From assembly GCA_903905735.1 (NCBI GenBank), contig CAIVHU010000130.1, forward strand, positions 1-64,000: DNA of 64,000 bases. Reading direction: 5' to 3'. Positions 17,789 to 26,280 of this stretch are shown piece by piece. The stretch is from an uncultured beta proteobacterium (GTDB lineage: Bacteria > Pseudomonadota > Gammaproteobacteria > Burkholderiales > Burkholderiaceae_C). Numbering within the stretch: position 1 is the first letter of the stretch; every line of letters starts with the position of its first letter. The notes under the pieces are model-generated. The model was not told the DNA's origin. It did not search any database and saw nothing but the letters and a program-made list of their open reading frames with translations. A program made the translations under genes and the position numbers.

Positions 17789-18681
17789 TTCTTCTGCGCT
17801 CCATAGGTTTTGTCCAGGGCCCGGTAGTCCCGCAGCAAGGCCCAGTAGGGGTTCAGAATGCTGGGTTCAACCGGCTCAACATAGTCAATTTTGAACAACT
17901 CCATCATTTGTCTGCCCCGGGCAGTTTTCAGGGTATCGCGCACCGCGCCCATCATCAACTGGATGACGGCGGGGTCTGCGCTACGTGTCATCATGCCAAA
18001 CACCAGGGCCGTGACCTTCCATTCCTGGATAACTTTCAAACGTGTCGCCACTTGGGGATTGAGTTCGTTGGCAGTGTGCAGGGTGGCCAATGTCACCAGG
18101 GCAGCATCTGTCTTGCCGAAAAACACGCCGTAAATCGACTGGATGTCACGCTTTTCTTCAGACAGCACCAAAAACTGGCTGCAATGCTGTTTTGCCGCCT
18201 TCAGGCATTGGGCTTCCAAATAAATTTCGGCCAGTCGGTCCTTGGCCAGGCGGACCACCCGCTTGTTGCGCAAGTCGGAAAACGAGGTCAGGCCCGAGTC
18301 GTTGCGCACCACCAGCGCCAAGCCGTCATCAGCACCTTGCTGGTGACTGGCGTACCCACGTTGCAATTCGCCCAGGGAAAATGTTTCTGCCAGTTCCATG
18401 CCACCGGCGTTGATGAAATGCAACTCATCCCGGTCCACAGCAGCACGCACCTCGGGCATGCTTTGATAAGTGTTGGTGACTATCTGATAGCCCAAGGTGC
18501 CCGCCAGTTCCTCGGCCCAGACCTGCAGGCTGACCTTGATGTCAGCCATGCTCGCCTCACGATTGGTGGGCAGGTAAAACCCGAACTTGACCAAGGGCCG
18601 ATGCTGCGGCACAACAGCGGCCTGAGCCATGAACGCGACACTCAACAGGCTGGGCCCCAGAAGCCAGTGGAACCATCTCAT
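17785..18681 (-). CDS. PhnD-like periplasmic binding protein, copy 2
   Basis: 298 residues with a signal peptide (MRWFHWLLGPSLLSVAFMAQA). It shares with its neighbours the order FGFYLPTNRE, ELHFINAGGMELAE, LVVRNDSG, EIYLEAQCL, VFFGKTDAALV, ELNPQV and ARGRQMMELFKID. The cysteine pair seen in copy 1 is kept (AQCLKAAKQHCSQF). Overall identity to copies 1 and 3 looks low except at these landmarks, suggesting different ligands or partners. Translationally coupled: start overlaps the stop of copy 3 and stop overlaps the start of copy 1, each by four bases. Ligand unknown. Confidence 0.82.
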   Translation of the reverse strand: MRWFHWLLGPSLLSVAFMAQAAVVPQHRPLVKFGFYLPTNREASMADIKVSLQVWAEELAGTLGYQIVTNTYQSMPEVRAAVDRDELHFINAGGMELAETFSLGELQRGYASHQQGADDGLALVVRNDSGLTSFSDLRNKRVVRLAKDRLAEIYLEAQCLKAAKQHCSQFLVLSEEKRDIQSIYGVFFGKTDAALVTLATLHTANELNPQVATRLKVIQEWKVTALVFGMMTRSADPAVIQLMMGAVRDTLKTARGRQMMELFKIDYVEPVEPSILNPYWALLRDYRALDKTYGAQKK

Positions 18682-19580
18682 TTGCTGCCTTTTTTTCTCG
18701 CAGTCAGCAAGGCGGCTTTCAGGGCACGATTTTCCGCCAGCAACTCACGAAACGGCTCCAGGTCCTGCACCTTGGTCACCACCATCTGGTCAGCGTCGTA
18801 AATATCCAGCACCTGCCTGCCCCGGGCATTGCTGCCCAGGTTCATGGCCCCTTTGGTGATGGCTTGAGTGTCTTGCGGTGCGACACGCGACGAAAACAAA
18901 CCGATGTGGGGTGAGCGGCCCTTGAACGAATAAGCATCCAGCACTTCCAACTGCTGACCTATCTGCGGATTCATGGCTAAGGCCGCTTCATAGGCATTGC
19001 GGTAAATCAGTGCCGCATCGGCCTTGCCAAAGAAAAGGTGGTGCACCAGGTTGACGGAGCGCTTCTCACGCCCGGAACCATCCAAGGTACTCTTGACTTG
19101 TTTGTCGCCAGCCTTCATTAACAAGGTCTCCAAATACACCTCGCTGAGTTCATCACGGTCCAGAATCTCCAGGCGCTTGCCTGGCAGGTCAGTCAGATTG
19201 CGAATACCTGAACCACGCCGGACCACCAAGAAAAGGTGATCTGGCTGACTCTTCAAGCCAGAAAAGCCGTCTGCCAGCTCATCTGGTTGAAAATTCTGAA
19301 CGACACCCATGGATGTGGCGACGATGAAATTGATTTCGCCAGATTTCATGTCGCGCCGCAGATCGGCAAAATTCTCATAAAAGCGGATCGGCTTGTAGGT
19401 AAGGTGGACCGCGGCGCCCAGTTCCTCCACCCAAAATCTCAGAGAAAGCTCCACATCCCGGCGTGGCACATCTCTGATCACCGGCAAATAGAAGCCAATG
19501 GCAATTGGCGGTGGCTCGGCATGAACCCAACCCCAACTGACCAGCAAAGCCAGGACAAGCCAGAACCGCGCCAGTCTCAT
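18678..19580 (-). CDS. PhnD-like periplasmic binding protein, copy 3
   Basis: 300 residues with a signal peptide ending at about WVHA (residue 21). Shared landmarks: IGFYLPVIRD, GEINFIVATSMG, LVVRRGSGIRNLTDLPGKR, VYLETLL, LFFGKADAALIYR, MNPQIG and ARGRQVLDIYDAD. Unlike copies 1 and 2 it lacks the cysteine pair around the YLET helix. The C-terminus is a basic helical tail (RALKAALLTARKKG), also seen in copy 1. The start codon is five bases after the TolC-like gene stop. The fold call is good; the ligand (phosphonate, phosphite, phosphate or something else) cannot be inferred. Confidence 0.82.
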   Translation of the reverse strand: MRLARFWLVLALLVSWGWVHAEPPPIAIGFYLPVIRDVPRRDVELSLRFWVEELGAAVHLTYKPIRFYENFADLRRDMKSGEINFIVATSMGVVQNFQPDELADGFSGLKSQPDHLFLVVRRGSGIRNLTDLPGKRLEILDRDELSEVYLETLLMKAGDKQVKSTLDGSGREKRSVNLVHHLFFGKADAALIYRNAYEAALAMNPQIGQQLEVLDAYSFKGRSPHIGLFSSRVAPQDTQAITKGAMNLGSNARGRQVLDIYDADQMVVTKVQDLEPFRELLAENRALKAALLTARKKGSK

Positions 19581-19585
19581 GGCAT

Positions 19586-20989
19586 TTACGGCTTAGGTTC
19601 CAGCGCACGCCCCACGCGGTAATCCAGGTCGGCCACCGCCTCGCGCAGGTCATGGCGTGCGCGGTACAGGCCGGCACTGGCAAAACTCTCCACAATCTGG
19701 GCTTCGATCACATCTTTGGTTTCAACCATTTCTTCCTGATAGGCACGCACATTGAGTTTGCGGTTTTCCTCGGCCAGAGACTGTGCCTGGGTGCTGTCGT
19801 CCACCTGTGCGCGTGAGAGCTCGATGCGCATGAAATCGTCCTTGACCTGCAGCGCCAGGCCGTTGTCCAGCAACGCGCGTTGCGCCTCCAGTTTGAGCTT
19901 GCTGGCCTGGGCGGCGTTGACGCTGGCTTTGGTCAAGCCACTGTCCCACAAGTCCCACTTCACGCCTACACCCACCGTCCAGCCTTTGCGGTTGGCCTCG
20001 TTGAACAAACCACCGTCATAGCCGTTCCAGACCTGGTAGGTACTGGCCTCTAGCCCCACCACCGGCAAGTAGCCGCTGCGCGCCTCGTCAATCTTGAAGT
20101 TTGCTGCCTGCAACGCCAGCTCAAGCCGCTGCTTGTCCGGATTGAGTTTCATGGCATCCGAAATCAGGCTGTCGAGGTCTGCCGTCATCAATGGCAGATC
20201 AGCCTCTGGTGACAGTTTCAACGGGGTATTGAGCGGCAAGCCCATGGCGTTGGCCAGCGCCTCGCGGGTCAATTGGCTGGCATAGTTGGCCTCGCGCAGC
20301 ATGGAGCGGGTGATGGCGGTGGTGGTCTTGCTGCGCAGGTAATCGGTCTTCTTGACCTTGAGCGATGACCCCTGGTAGAGCCGCTCGGTCAGGTCTTGCA
20401 AGGCCTGAAAACGCTCGAGCGTGTCGCTGGCGAGTTGCTCCATCTGCTGGGCAAAGATGACGCCGTTGTAATACTTGTTGACATCGTGCACCACCTCCAG
20501 CTCGGTCTTGCGCCGGTCTTCGCGCGCGATCTCAGCACCCGCCTTAGCCATGCCGGTGACGGCTTCCTTCTTGCCGCCGGTGTAGAGCGGGTATGTGAAG
20601 TTCAGGGCGGCTTTGGTGACATCGCGGTCGAACATCTTGACATCTAGGTTGATTGGCAACGGCTGCCCAGGAATCGGTATCAAGGAGCCGCCAGGGCCGA
20701 TTGGCAACCCCATTGCCGGAGTCTGGACGATGCCACTAAACGTAAACGTTCGATCCTGATCCGCGCGCTGAAAACCCGCTTCAAACCCGACCTTGGGCCC
20801 AAACGCTGACATCGCTTGCTGGTACTGTGCCTCGGCCATGTCCAGCGCGGCTTGGGAGACCTGCATCGAGCGGTGGTTTTGCAATGCCAGTTGCGTCGCC
20901 TGTTGCAGCGTCAGGTGGTCCAGGCTCTGAGCAGCGGCTGCCAAGGTCGTCACTGCCAAAGCGCAAGCGGTCAGTGCAAAGCGAATCAT
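19586..20989 (-). CDS. TolC-family outer-membrane protein in the PhnD-like operon
   Basis: 467 residues with a signal peptide (cleavage near ALAVTTLAAAAQS, about residue 21) and two OEP/TolC repeats made of long Ala/Gln/Glu-rich helices (for example LQQATQLALQNHRSMQVSQAA and later AAQASKLKLEAQRALLDNG). Known relatives form the outer-membrane channel of type I secretion or efflux systems. Here no inner-membrane pump or HlyD-type adaptor is present in the operon. Its ATG overlaps the HD-GYP gene stop by four bases and it precedes the binding-protein genes, so it is built into this unit. Confidence 0.87.
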   Translation of the reverse strand: MIRFALTACALAVTTLAAAAQSLDHLTLQQATQLALQNHRSMQVSQAALDMAEAQYQQAMSAFGPKVGFEAGFQRADQDRTFTFSGIVQTPAMGLPIGPGGSLIPIPGQPLPINLDVKMFDRDVTKAALNFTYPLYTGGKKEAVTGMAKAGAEIAREDRRKTELEVVHDVNKYYNGVIFAQQMEQLASDTLERFQALQDLTERLYQGSSLKVKKTDYLRSKTTTAITRSMLREANYASQLTREALANAMGLPLNTPLKLSPEADLPLMTADLDSLISDAMKLNPDKQRLELALQAANFKIDEARSGYLPVVGLEASTYQVWNGYDGGLFNEANRKGWTVGVGVKWDLWDSGLTKASVNAAQASKLKLEAQRALLDNGLALQVKDDFMRIELSRAQVDDSTQAQSLAEENRKLNVRAYQEEMVETKDVIEAQIVESFASAGLYRARHDLREAVADLDYRVGRALEPKP

Positions 20990-22827
20990 GTGAGGTCTCC
21001 AAAAATAGAACTAAGAACAGGCGATATCAGCTTTCCATGGCGCAGTGCCTGAATGGTGTCCCAATGCGCCAGTAAAAGATCGACCAAATGCGGGTCAAAC
21101 TGTAGGCCGCGCTGTTCAATAAAGTAATCACGCACACGCTCTTCGTCCCACGCGGGCTTGTAGGCCCGCGAACTTGACAAGGCATCCAGCACATCGGCAA
21201 TACCAACGATGCGGGCTTCGATGGCGATATCTTCACCCTTGAGACCATTGGGGTAACCCTGCCCGTCATAACGCTCATGGTGTTCGTGCGCAATGGCTGC
21301 TGCCACGCCAATCAGTGGCCGGTCAACCTTTCCCAAAATCTGGAAGCCGATGTTGGCGTGCTTCTTCATCTCGTCAAATTCGGCCGCATCCAGCTTGCCC
21401 GGCTTTTGCAAAATCGCATCGGCAATGCCCACTTTGCCAATGTCATGCATGGGTGCGGCGGTTTCGATCATCTCGGCGGCCTCTGCTGACAAACCAGCCT
21501 TGATCGCCAGAAACCGCGCCACTTGCGCCACGCGCTTGATGTGTAGGCCAGTCTCCAGACTGCGGCTCTCCACCACTTCACCCAACATGTACAGCAATTC
21601 ACGCTGTGTCTCGACAATTTCACGGCCCAACCGCATGGACTCGGTGATGTCCTGACAAATCATGATGATGGACTCCACCTCACCTGCCAGGTTGTGCAAT
21701 CCGACAAACGCAACGCTGAGTTGCAGTTCCTGACCTCGCGAATCCACAAACCGGCTGATACGGCTGGTGAAATGTTCGCGGTTGGCTTGCTGCACAAGAT
21801 CCAGGCAACGCTCGGCAGAGACATCGGGCATGATGTCACTGACCAGCTTGCCGTTAAGTTCGTCGGCCTGATAACCCGTGAGTGCCTCAAACTGCGCGTT
21901 GGCGCTCACGATGTGATGCTGAAGATCGGTCACGCAGATGCACGATCCCAATTCCAGTGCACGCTTGTATTCACTGTAAAAGTGACGCTGCTCGACCGCA
22001 GAACGGTTGCTCTGGCTAAGCGTTTCGACCAGATTTTCGTAAAAGCGATCGTGTTCGGTGACATCCACGTCCAGCGACACCACCTCAGTCACCCGGCCGT
22101 GTTCATCCAGAATCGGGACCACGCTGCTTTCCACCACATACAAACTGCCATCCTTGCGGCGCTTGCGCACCATGCCGGCCCACCGCTGACCGCCCTGTAC
22201 CTGCTCACGGCGGACCTGGCGGCTCGTCAGTGGCTCTGTCTCGTGACTGAGCTCACCAATGTCGTGGCCGAGTATTTCATCGTCGGCATACCCGCTGATT
22301 TCGCGCAGCTTGTCGTTGACATAGGTGATGCGACCCGAGGGCTCAAACTTGCACACAATGGCACTTTGGTCCACCAGCAGCTTGTATTGGGCCAGCAAAA
22401 TCTGGTTGCGTGCATGCTCGCGCACCGCCAGAATGCCGCGCGCCAGCGAGGCCAGCTTGTTGAGCAGTTTTTCAACATTGACAGGTTTGGTGACGTAGTG
22501 GTCAACACCCAGCTCAATCGCGTTGAACAGGTATTCGGTATCGTTGTAGGCGCTGACCACCACAATGGTCTGATCAGGCACCAGTTGGCGAATCTCGCGG
22601 CTCATCGTCAGGCCGTTGAGCTTGGGCATCTGGATATCGGTCACCACGATGTCCGGCCGCTTGTCACGAAACAGGTCCAAACCGACTTGTCCGTCGTTGG
22701 CGACGAACAGCTCACCCAGCCAGGGTTCCAGCATCAACACCAATTCTTCACGGGTGGAGGCATCGTCTTCGACATAGAGCAGACTCAAAGACCGAAGGAC
22801 TTCAAACGCCTTGATATCCAGATTCAT
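20986..22827 (-). CDS. response regulator with two PAS domains and an HD-GYP domain
   Basis: 613 residues from the ATG at 22827 (MNLDIKAFEVLRSLS). Order: REC (about 12-130, phospho-acceptor D64 in VVTDIQMPKLNG, conserved K in YVTKP), PAS-PAC (145-260), a second PAS (285-400), and HD-GYP (405-600). The HD-GYP catalytic signatures are intact: H428 in GLHIKRV, HDIGK at 461-465, HEHHERYDGQGYP at 514-526 and IADVLDAL. Such domains hydrolyse cyclic di-GMP. First gene of the six-gene operon; the REC domain is the likely target of the kinase at the other end. A perfect CRP-type box lies about 140 bases upstream. Confidence 0.92.
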   Translation of the reverse strand: MNLDIKAFEVLRSLSLLYVEDDASTREELVLMLEPWLGELFVANDGQVGLDLFRDKRPDIVVTDIQMPKLNGLTMSREIRQLVPDQTIVVVSAYNDTEYLFNAIELGVDHYVTKPVNVEKLLNKLASLARGILAVREHARNQILLAQYKLLVDQSAIVCKFEPSGRITYVNDKLREISGYADDEILGHDIGELSHETEPLTSRQVRREQVQGGQRWAGMVRKRRKDGSLYVVESSVVPILDEHGRVTEVVSLDVDVTEHDRFYENLVETLSQSNRSAVEQRHFYSEYKRALELGSCICVTDLQHHIVSANAQFEALTGYQADELNGKLVSDIMPDVSAERCLDLVQQANREHFTSRISRFVDSRGQELQLSVAFVGLHNLAGEVESIIMICQDITESMRLGREIVETQRELLYMLGEVVESRSLETGLHIKRVAQVARFLAIKAGLSAEAAEMIETAAPMHDIGKVGIADAILQKPGKLDAAEFDEMKKHANIGFQILGKVDRPLIGVAAAIAHEHHERYDGQGYPNGLKGEDIAIEARIVGIADVLDALSSSRAYKPAWDEERVRDYFIEQRGLQFDPHLVDLLLAHWDTIQALRHGKLISPVLSSIFGDLT

Positions 22828-22969
22828 GTTCTTTGACCAAATGAGTACCGCGATGAAAACGTTGGGTGACAAGGGCTTATCGACCTGCGTCTCTTGACTG
22901 ACACGTTTTCAGAAGGTTGCGAGAAAGCGCCTCTTCACCCCACCGGAAATGATTGTATGGCGATATGTA

Positions 22970-22985
22970 TGTGAACTATTTCACA
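22970..22985. promoter_or_regulatory. perfect CRP-type box upstream of the HD-GYP operon
   Basis: TGTGA-ACTATT-TCACA is a perfect match to the 16-base TGTGA-N6-TCACA consensus of Crp, Vfr and Clp-type regulators. It lies 142 bases upstream of the HD-GYP start codon, in the only intergenic region that can hold the operon promoter (22828-23038). A Crp-like protein with a Crp-type recognition helix is encoded at 43869-44537. Confidence 0.55.
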
Positions 22986-22994
22986 CAAAGTCAC

Positions 22995-23022
22995 AAAAAA
23001 AGCCACCCTCAGGTGGCTTTTT
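22995..23022 (-). terminator. intrinsic terminator after the BMP-type transporter operon
   Basis: Stem GCCACC (23002-23007) and GGTGGC (23012-23017) with a four-base loop, flanked by A and T runs. Read on the reverse strand it ends in a run of U just after the BMP gene stop. The T run on the plus strand makes it potentially bidirectional. Confidence 0.85.
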
Positions 23023-23038
23023 CGAGGTTTGGAACGGC

Positions 23039-24211
23039 TTACTTGGAACCAGGCACCTTGCCTTCCACGCCCTTGACGTAGAAGTTGATGCCGCTGAGGA
23101 ACTTGTCGTCAGCCACCACGTCCTTGGCCAGCACTTCCTTGCCAGCGTTGTTTTTCAGGGGGCCCTTCCAGATGGAGAATGAGCCGTCTGTCAGACCCTT
23201 CTTGACTTCGTCCACCTTGGCTTTGGTTTCAGCGGGCACGTCGTCGGCGATGGAGACGATGTCAATCGCACCCTCTTTCACGCCCCACCAGCTATGTGCG
23301 CCTGGGCCAGCTTTCCAGGTTCCGTCCAGAACTTCCTGTGTGGTCTTGATGTAGTACGGGCCCCAGTTGATGACGCTGGATGCCAGGTGGGCCTTCGGGC
23401 CGTAGGCGGTCATGTCGGAGTCCCAACCAAAGGCGCGCTTGCCCTTGGCTTCGGCAGTTTTCAGCACCGCAGGAGAGTCAGTGTTCTGGAACAGCACGTC
23501 TGCACCGCCGTTGATCAGGCTGGTAGCAGCTTCGGTTTCTTTCGGTGGGTCAAACCAGGTGTTCACCCATACCACTTTGGTCTTGATCTTGGGGTTGCTG
23601 CTTTGGGCGCCCAGCGTGAAGCTGTTGATGTTTCGGATGACTTCAGGAATTGGCACCGAAGCCACTACACCCAGCGTGTTGCTCTTGGTCATGGCACCAG
23701 CGATCACACCGGCCATGTAGGCACCTTCATAGGTGCGGCTGTCATAGGTGCGCATGTTTTCGGTTTGTTTGTAACCGGTGGCATGCTCAAACTTCACGTC
23801 CGGGAACTCTGCCGCCACCTTGAGCATGGGCTCCATGTAACCGAAAGTGGTGCCAAAGATCAACTTGTTGCCTTGACCGGCCATATCGCGGATCACGCGT
23901 TCAGCGTCCGCTGACTCGGGCACGTTTTCAACGAAAGAGGTGACGATCTTGTCGCCCATCGCGGCTTCCAGGGCCTTGCGACCATTGTCATGCGCAAACG
24001 ACCAGCCGCCATCGCCCACCGGGCCGACGTAGGCAAAAGCAATTTTCAGGGGATCAGGTTTGGCGGGTGCGGGCGCAGAGGCCAAGGGTGCTGGCGCAGG
24101 TGCCGGCGCAGGAGCCGGTTCCTCTTTTTTGCCGCAGCCTACCAGCGCAGCAGAGGCCACAGCGGAAAGCGCAGCTATTTTGAGCAGCGCACGTTTTTGC
24201 AGATCAGTCAT
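23039..24211 (-). CDS. BMP-family lipoprotein, ABC substrate-binding (nucleoside-type)
   Basis: 390 residues with a lipoprotein signal (AALSAVASAALVGCGKK, lipidation at C26) and an Ala/Pro linker (about 33-50). The mature domain is of the Med/BMP type that binds nucleosides or purine-related ligands: KIAFAYVGPVGDGGWSFAHD, GTTFGYMEPMLKVAAEFPDVKFEHATGYK, and AFGWDSDMTAYGP. It is the last gene of a four-gene ABC importer operon, 81 bases after the second permease and followed by a strong terminator. Surrounding purine genes favour a purine nucleoside or base as ligand. Confidence 0.88.
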   Translation of the reverse strand: MTDLQKRALLKIAALSAVASAALVGCGKKEEPAPAPAPAPAPLASAPAPAKPDPLKIAFAYVGPVGDGGWSFAHDNGRKALEAAMGDKIVTSFVENVPESADAERVIRDMAGQGNKLIFGTTFGYMEPMLKVAAEFPDVKFEHATGYKQTENMRTYDSRTYEGAYMAGVIAGAMTKSNTLGVVASVPIPEVIRNINSFTLGAQSSNPKIKTKVVWVNTWFDPPKETEAATSLINGGADVLFQNTDSPAVLKTAEAKGKRAFGWDSDMTAYGPKAHLASSVINWGPYYIKTTQEVLDGTWKAGPGAHSWWGVKEGAIDIVSIADDVPAETKAKVDEVKKGLTDGSFSIWKGPLKNNAGKEVLAKDVVADDKFLSGINFYVKGVEGKVPGSK

Positions 24212-24292
24212 GTCAAATCCTTATCAAAAGGGGGTTACGACGGGTTGAACAAACGGAGATTATGAACGCAGCAGGGACCGTTTCACCAAGGA

Positions 24293-25213
24293 TCACGCAC
24301 CCGGATAAAACGGCTTGCCGATGCTGGCGGGCATGTTGATGCGAATCCACTGCGGGTTGCGCGAAATCAGCGCCAGCACAAGGATAGTCGCCACGTACGG
24401 CAACATGCTCAAAAACTGGCTCGGTACATCCACACCGATACCCTGCAAGTAAAACTGCAACATCGTCACACCGCCAAACAGGTAAGCACCAAGCAACACC
24501 CGTGCCGGGCGCCAAGTGGCAAAGGTCGTGAGGGCCAACGCGATCCAGCCCTTGCCAGACACCATGCCCTCCACCCACAACGGCGTGTAGATCACCGAGA
24601 TGTAAGCCCCGGCCAGCCCGCACAGCGCACCACCCACGACCACCGCCAGCAGCCGGATACGGCGCACCGGGTAACCCAGCGCGTGAGCCGACTCAGGGCT
24701 TTCACCCACGCTGCGCATGATCAGCCCGGCGCGGGTGCGGTACATGAACCACACCAGCAGCGCGGCAAACCCCACCGTCAGATACACCAGCGGATGTTGC
24801 CGAAACAGCGCCGGTCCGACCAGCGGGATGTCTGACAGGTAAGGAATGGCAAACGACGCACGCTCGGGAATCCTGGCTTGCACAAAATTGGTGCCTACAA
24901 ACGCCGAAAACCCGGTGCCAAACAGCGTCAAGGCCAAGCCAGTGGCGTACTGGTTGGTATTGAGCCAGATCACCAGCAGGCCAAAAACCGCCGCAAGCCC
25001 CGCGCCTGCTGCCATCCCTGCTATAAAACCAAGCGTATCCGAGCCGGTGGTGACGACCGTGGCAAACCCGGCGATGGCCGCGCACAGCATCATGCCTTCG
25101 GCCCCCAGATTGACGATACCCACCTTCTCGTTGATCAGCAGCCCCAGCGAGGCAATGGCCAGCACCGTGCCCGCGTTCAGCGTGGCAGCCAGCAGCAAGG
25201 CATAAGACTCCAT
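24293..25213 (-). CDS. ABC permease, nucleoside-type (BMP system), second subunit
   Basis: 306 residues with eight to ten hydrophobic segments and the BPD_transp_2-type signature region GLLINEKVGIVNLGAEGMML near the N-terminus and SVGESPESAHALGYPVRRIR in a cytoplasmic loop, which contacts the ATPase in this family. It starts one base within the stop of the first permease gene, indicating translational coupling. Pairs with the permease at 25213-26280. Confidence 0.88.
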   Translation of the reverse strand: MESYALLLAATLNAGTVLAIASLGLLINEKVGIVNLGAEGMMLCAAIAGFATVVTTGSDTLGFIAGMAAGAGLAAVFGLLVIWLNTNQYATGLALTLFGTGFSAFVGTNFVQARIPERASFAIPYLSDIPLVGPALFRQHPLVYLTVGFAALLVWFMYRTRAGLIMRSVGESPESAHALGYPVRRIRLLAVVVGGALCGLAGAYISVIYTPLWVEGMVSGKGWIALALTTFATWRPARVLLGAYLFGGVTMLQFYLQGIGVDVPSQFLSMLPYVATILVLALISRNPQWIRINMPASIGKPFYPGA

Positions 25214-26280
25214 CAGTCGCTCCTCTTCTTTTGCATCATCAGCCGGTAATTGACCAGCGTGTCACAAGCCAGCAGACTGAACAACAGCAAGCCCTGAAAC
25301 ACCCCAGTCAGCGATTTGGTCAGCCCTAAACGCGACTGAGCCAGTTCGCCGCCGATGTAAAACATGCTCATCAGCAGCGCTGAGAACACCATGCCGACCG
25401 GATGCAAGCGCCCGACATAGGCCACGATGATGGCCGCAAAGCCGTAGCCCGCAGGCACATAAATGGTCAGCTGGCCAATAGGCCCGGCCACCTCCAACGC
25501 ACCCGCCAGCCCGGCAGCGCCGCCTGAAATCAGCAGTGCGGTCCACAAGGCCTTGCGCGAGGAAAACCCGGCGTAACGCGCCGCCGCAGGTGCCAGCCCG
25601 CCCACCTGCAAAGAAAACCCGGACCGGGTACGGAACAAGAAGATCCACAGCCCCGCCACACCCAGCAGCGCAAAAAACACGCCGATGTTGACCCTTGAAC
25701 TCTTGAACAGTCGCGGAATGTGGGTGACCGCCTCAAATGTCTTGCTTTGCGGAAAGTTGAAGCCCATCGGGTCTTTCCAGGGCCCGCCGACCAGGTAGCT
25801 TAGCAATTGCACCGCGACATAGACCAGCATCAGGCTCACGAGAATCTCGTTGGCATGAAAACGGTCGCGCAGCAAGGCGGTGATGGCTGCCCACACCATG
25901 CCGCCCAGCACACCGGCGAGCAGAATGGGCACCACGATCCAGGCGCTGGTCGATGCATCAGCCATCAGCGCCACCCCGGCGGCAAAAATCGCTCCGATGA
26001 TGTACTGCCCTTCTGCGCCAATATTCCACACGTTGGAGCGGAAACATACCGCCAGCCCCAGCGCGATGATCAACAGCGGCGTGGCTTTCACCAGCAACTC
26101 GCCCCAGGCGTAGCCGCTGCTGATGGGCAGCCAGAAAAACATTTGCAAGCCCTTGATCGGGTCTTTGCCCAGTGCGGTGAACATCAGCGTGCCAATCAGC
26201 ACGGTGATCGTCAGCGCCAGCAGTGGCGAGAGGTACGTCCAGGTTTTGGACGGCTCGGGGCGGGCTTCGAGCTTAAGCAT
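25213..26280 (-). CDS. ABC permease, nucleoside-type (BMP system), first subunit
   Basis: 355 residues from ATG 26280 (MLKLEARPEPSKTWTYL). About ten hydrophobic segments, with the family's conserved VCFRSNVWNIGAEGQYIIG and the cytoplasmic QVGGLAPAAARYAGFSSRK coupling loop. Related permeases work with a double-domain ATPase and a BMP lipoprotein to import nucleosides. The start overlaps the ATPase stop by eight bases. Confidence 0.88.
   Translation of the reverse strand: MLKLEARPEPSKTWTYLSPLLALTITVLIGTLMFTALGKDPIKGLQMFFWLPISSGYAWGELLVKATPLLIIALGLAVCFRSNVWNIGAEGQYIIGAIFAAGVALMADASTSAWIVVPILLAGVLGGMVWAAITALLRDRFHANEILVSLMLVYVAVQLLSYLVGGPWKDPMGFNFPQSKTFEAVTHIPRLFKSSRVNIGVFFALLGVAGLWIFLFRTRSGFSLQVGGLAPAAARYAGFSSRKALWTALLISGGAAGLAGALEVAGPIGQLTIYVPAGYGFAAIIVAYVGRLHPVGMVFSALLMSMFYIGGELAQSRLGLTKSLTGVFQGLLLFSLLACDTLVNYRLMMQKKRSD

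Noticed and set aside
24150-24200. Possible repeat copy in the BMP lipoprotein signal (CTCAAAATAGCTGCGCTTTCC on the reverse strand)
   Set aside because: Only the left part resembles the repeat, and the encoded lipoprotein signal is what I expect for this family, so chance likeness is more probable.
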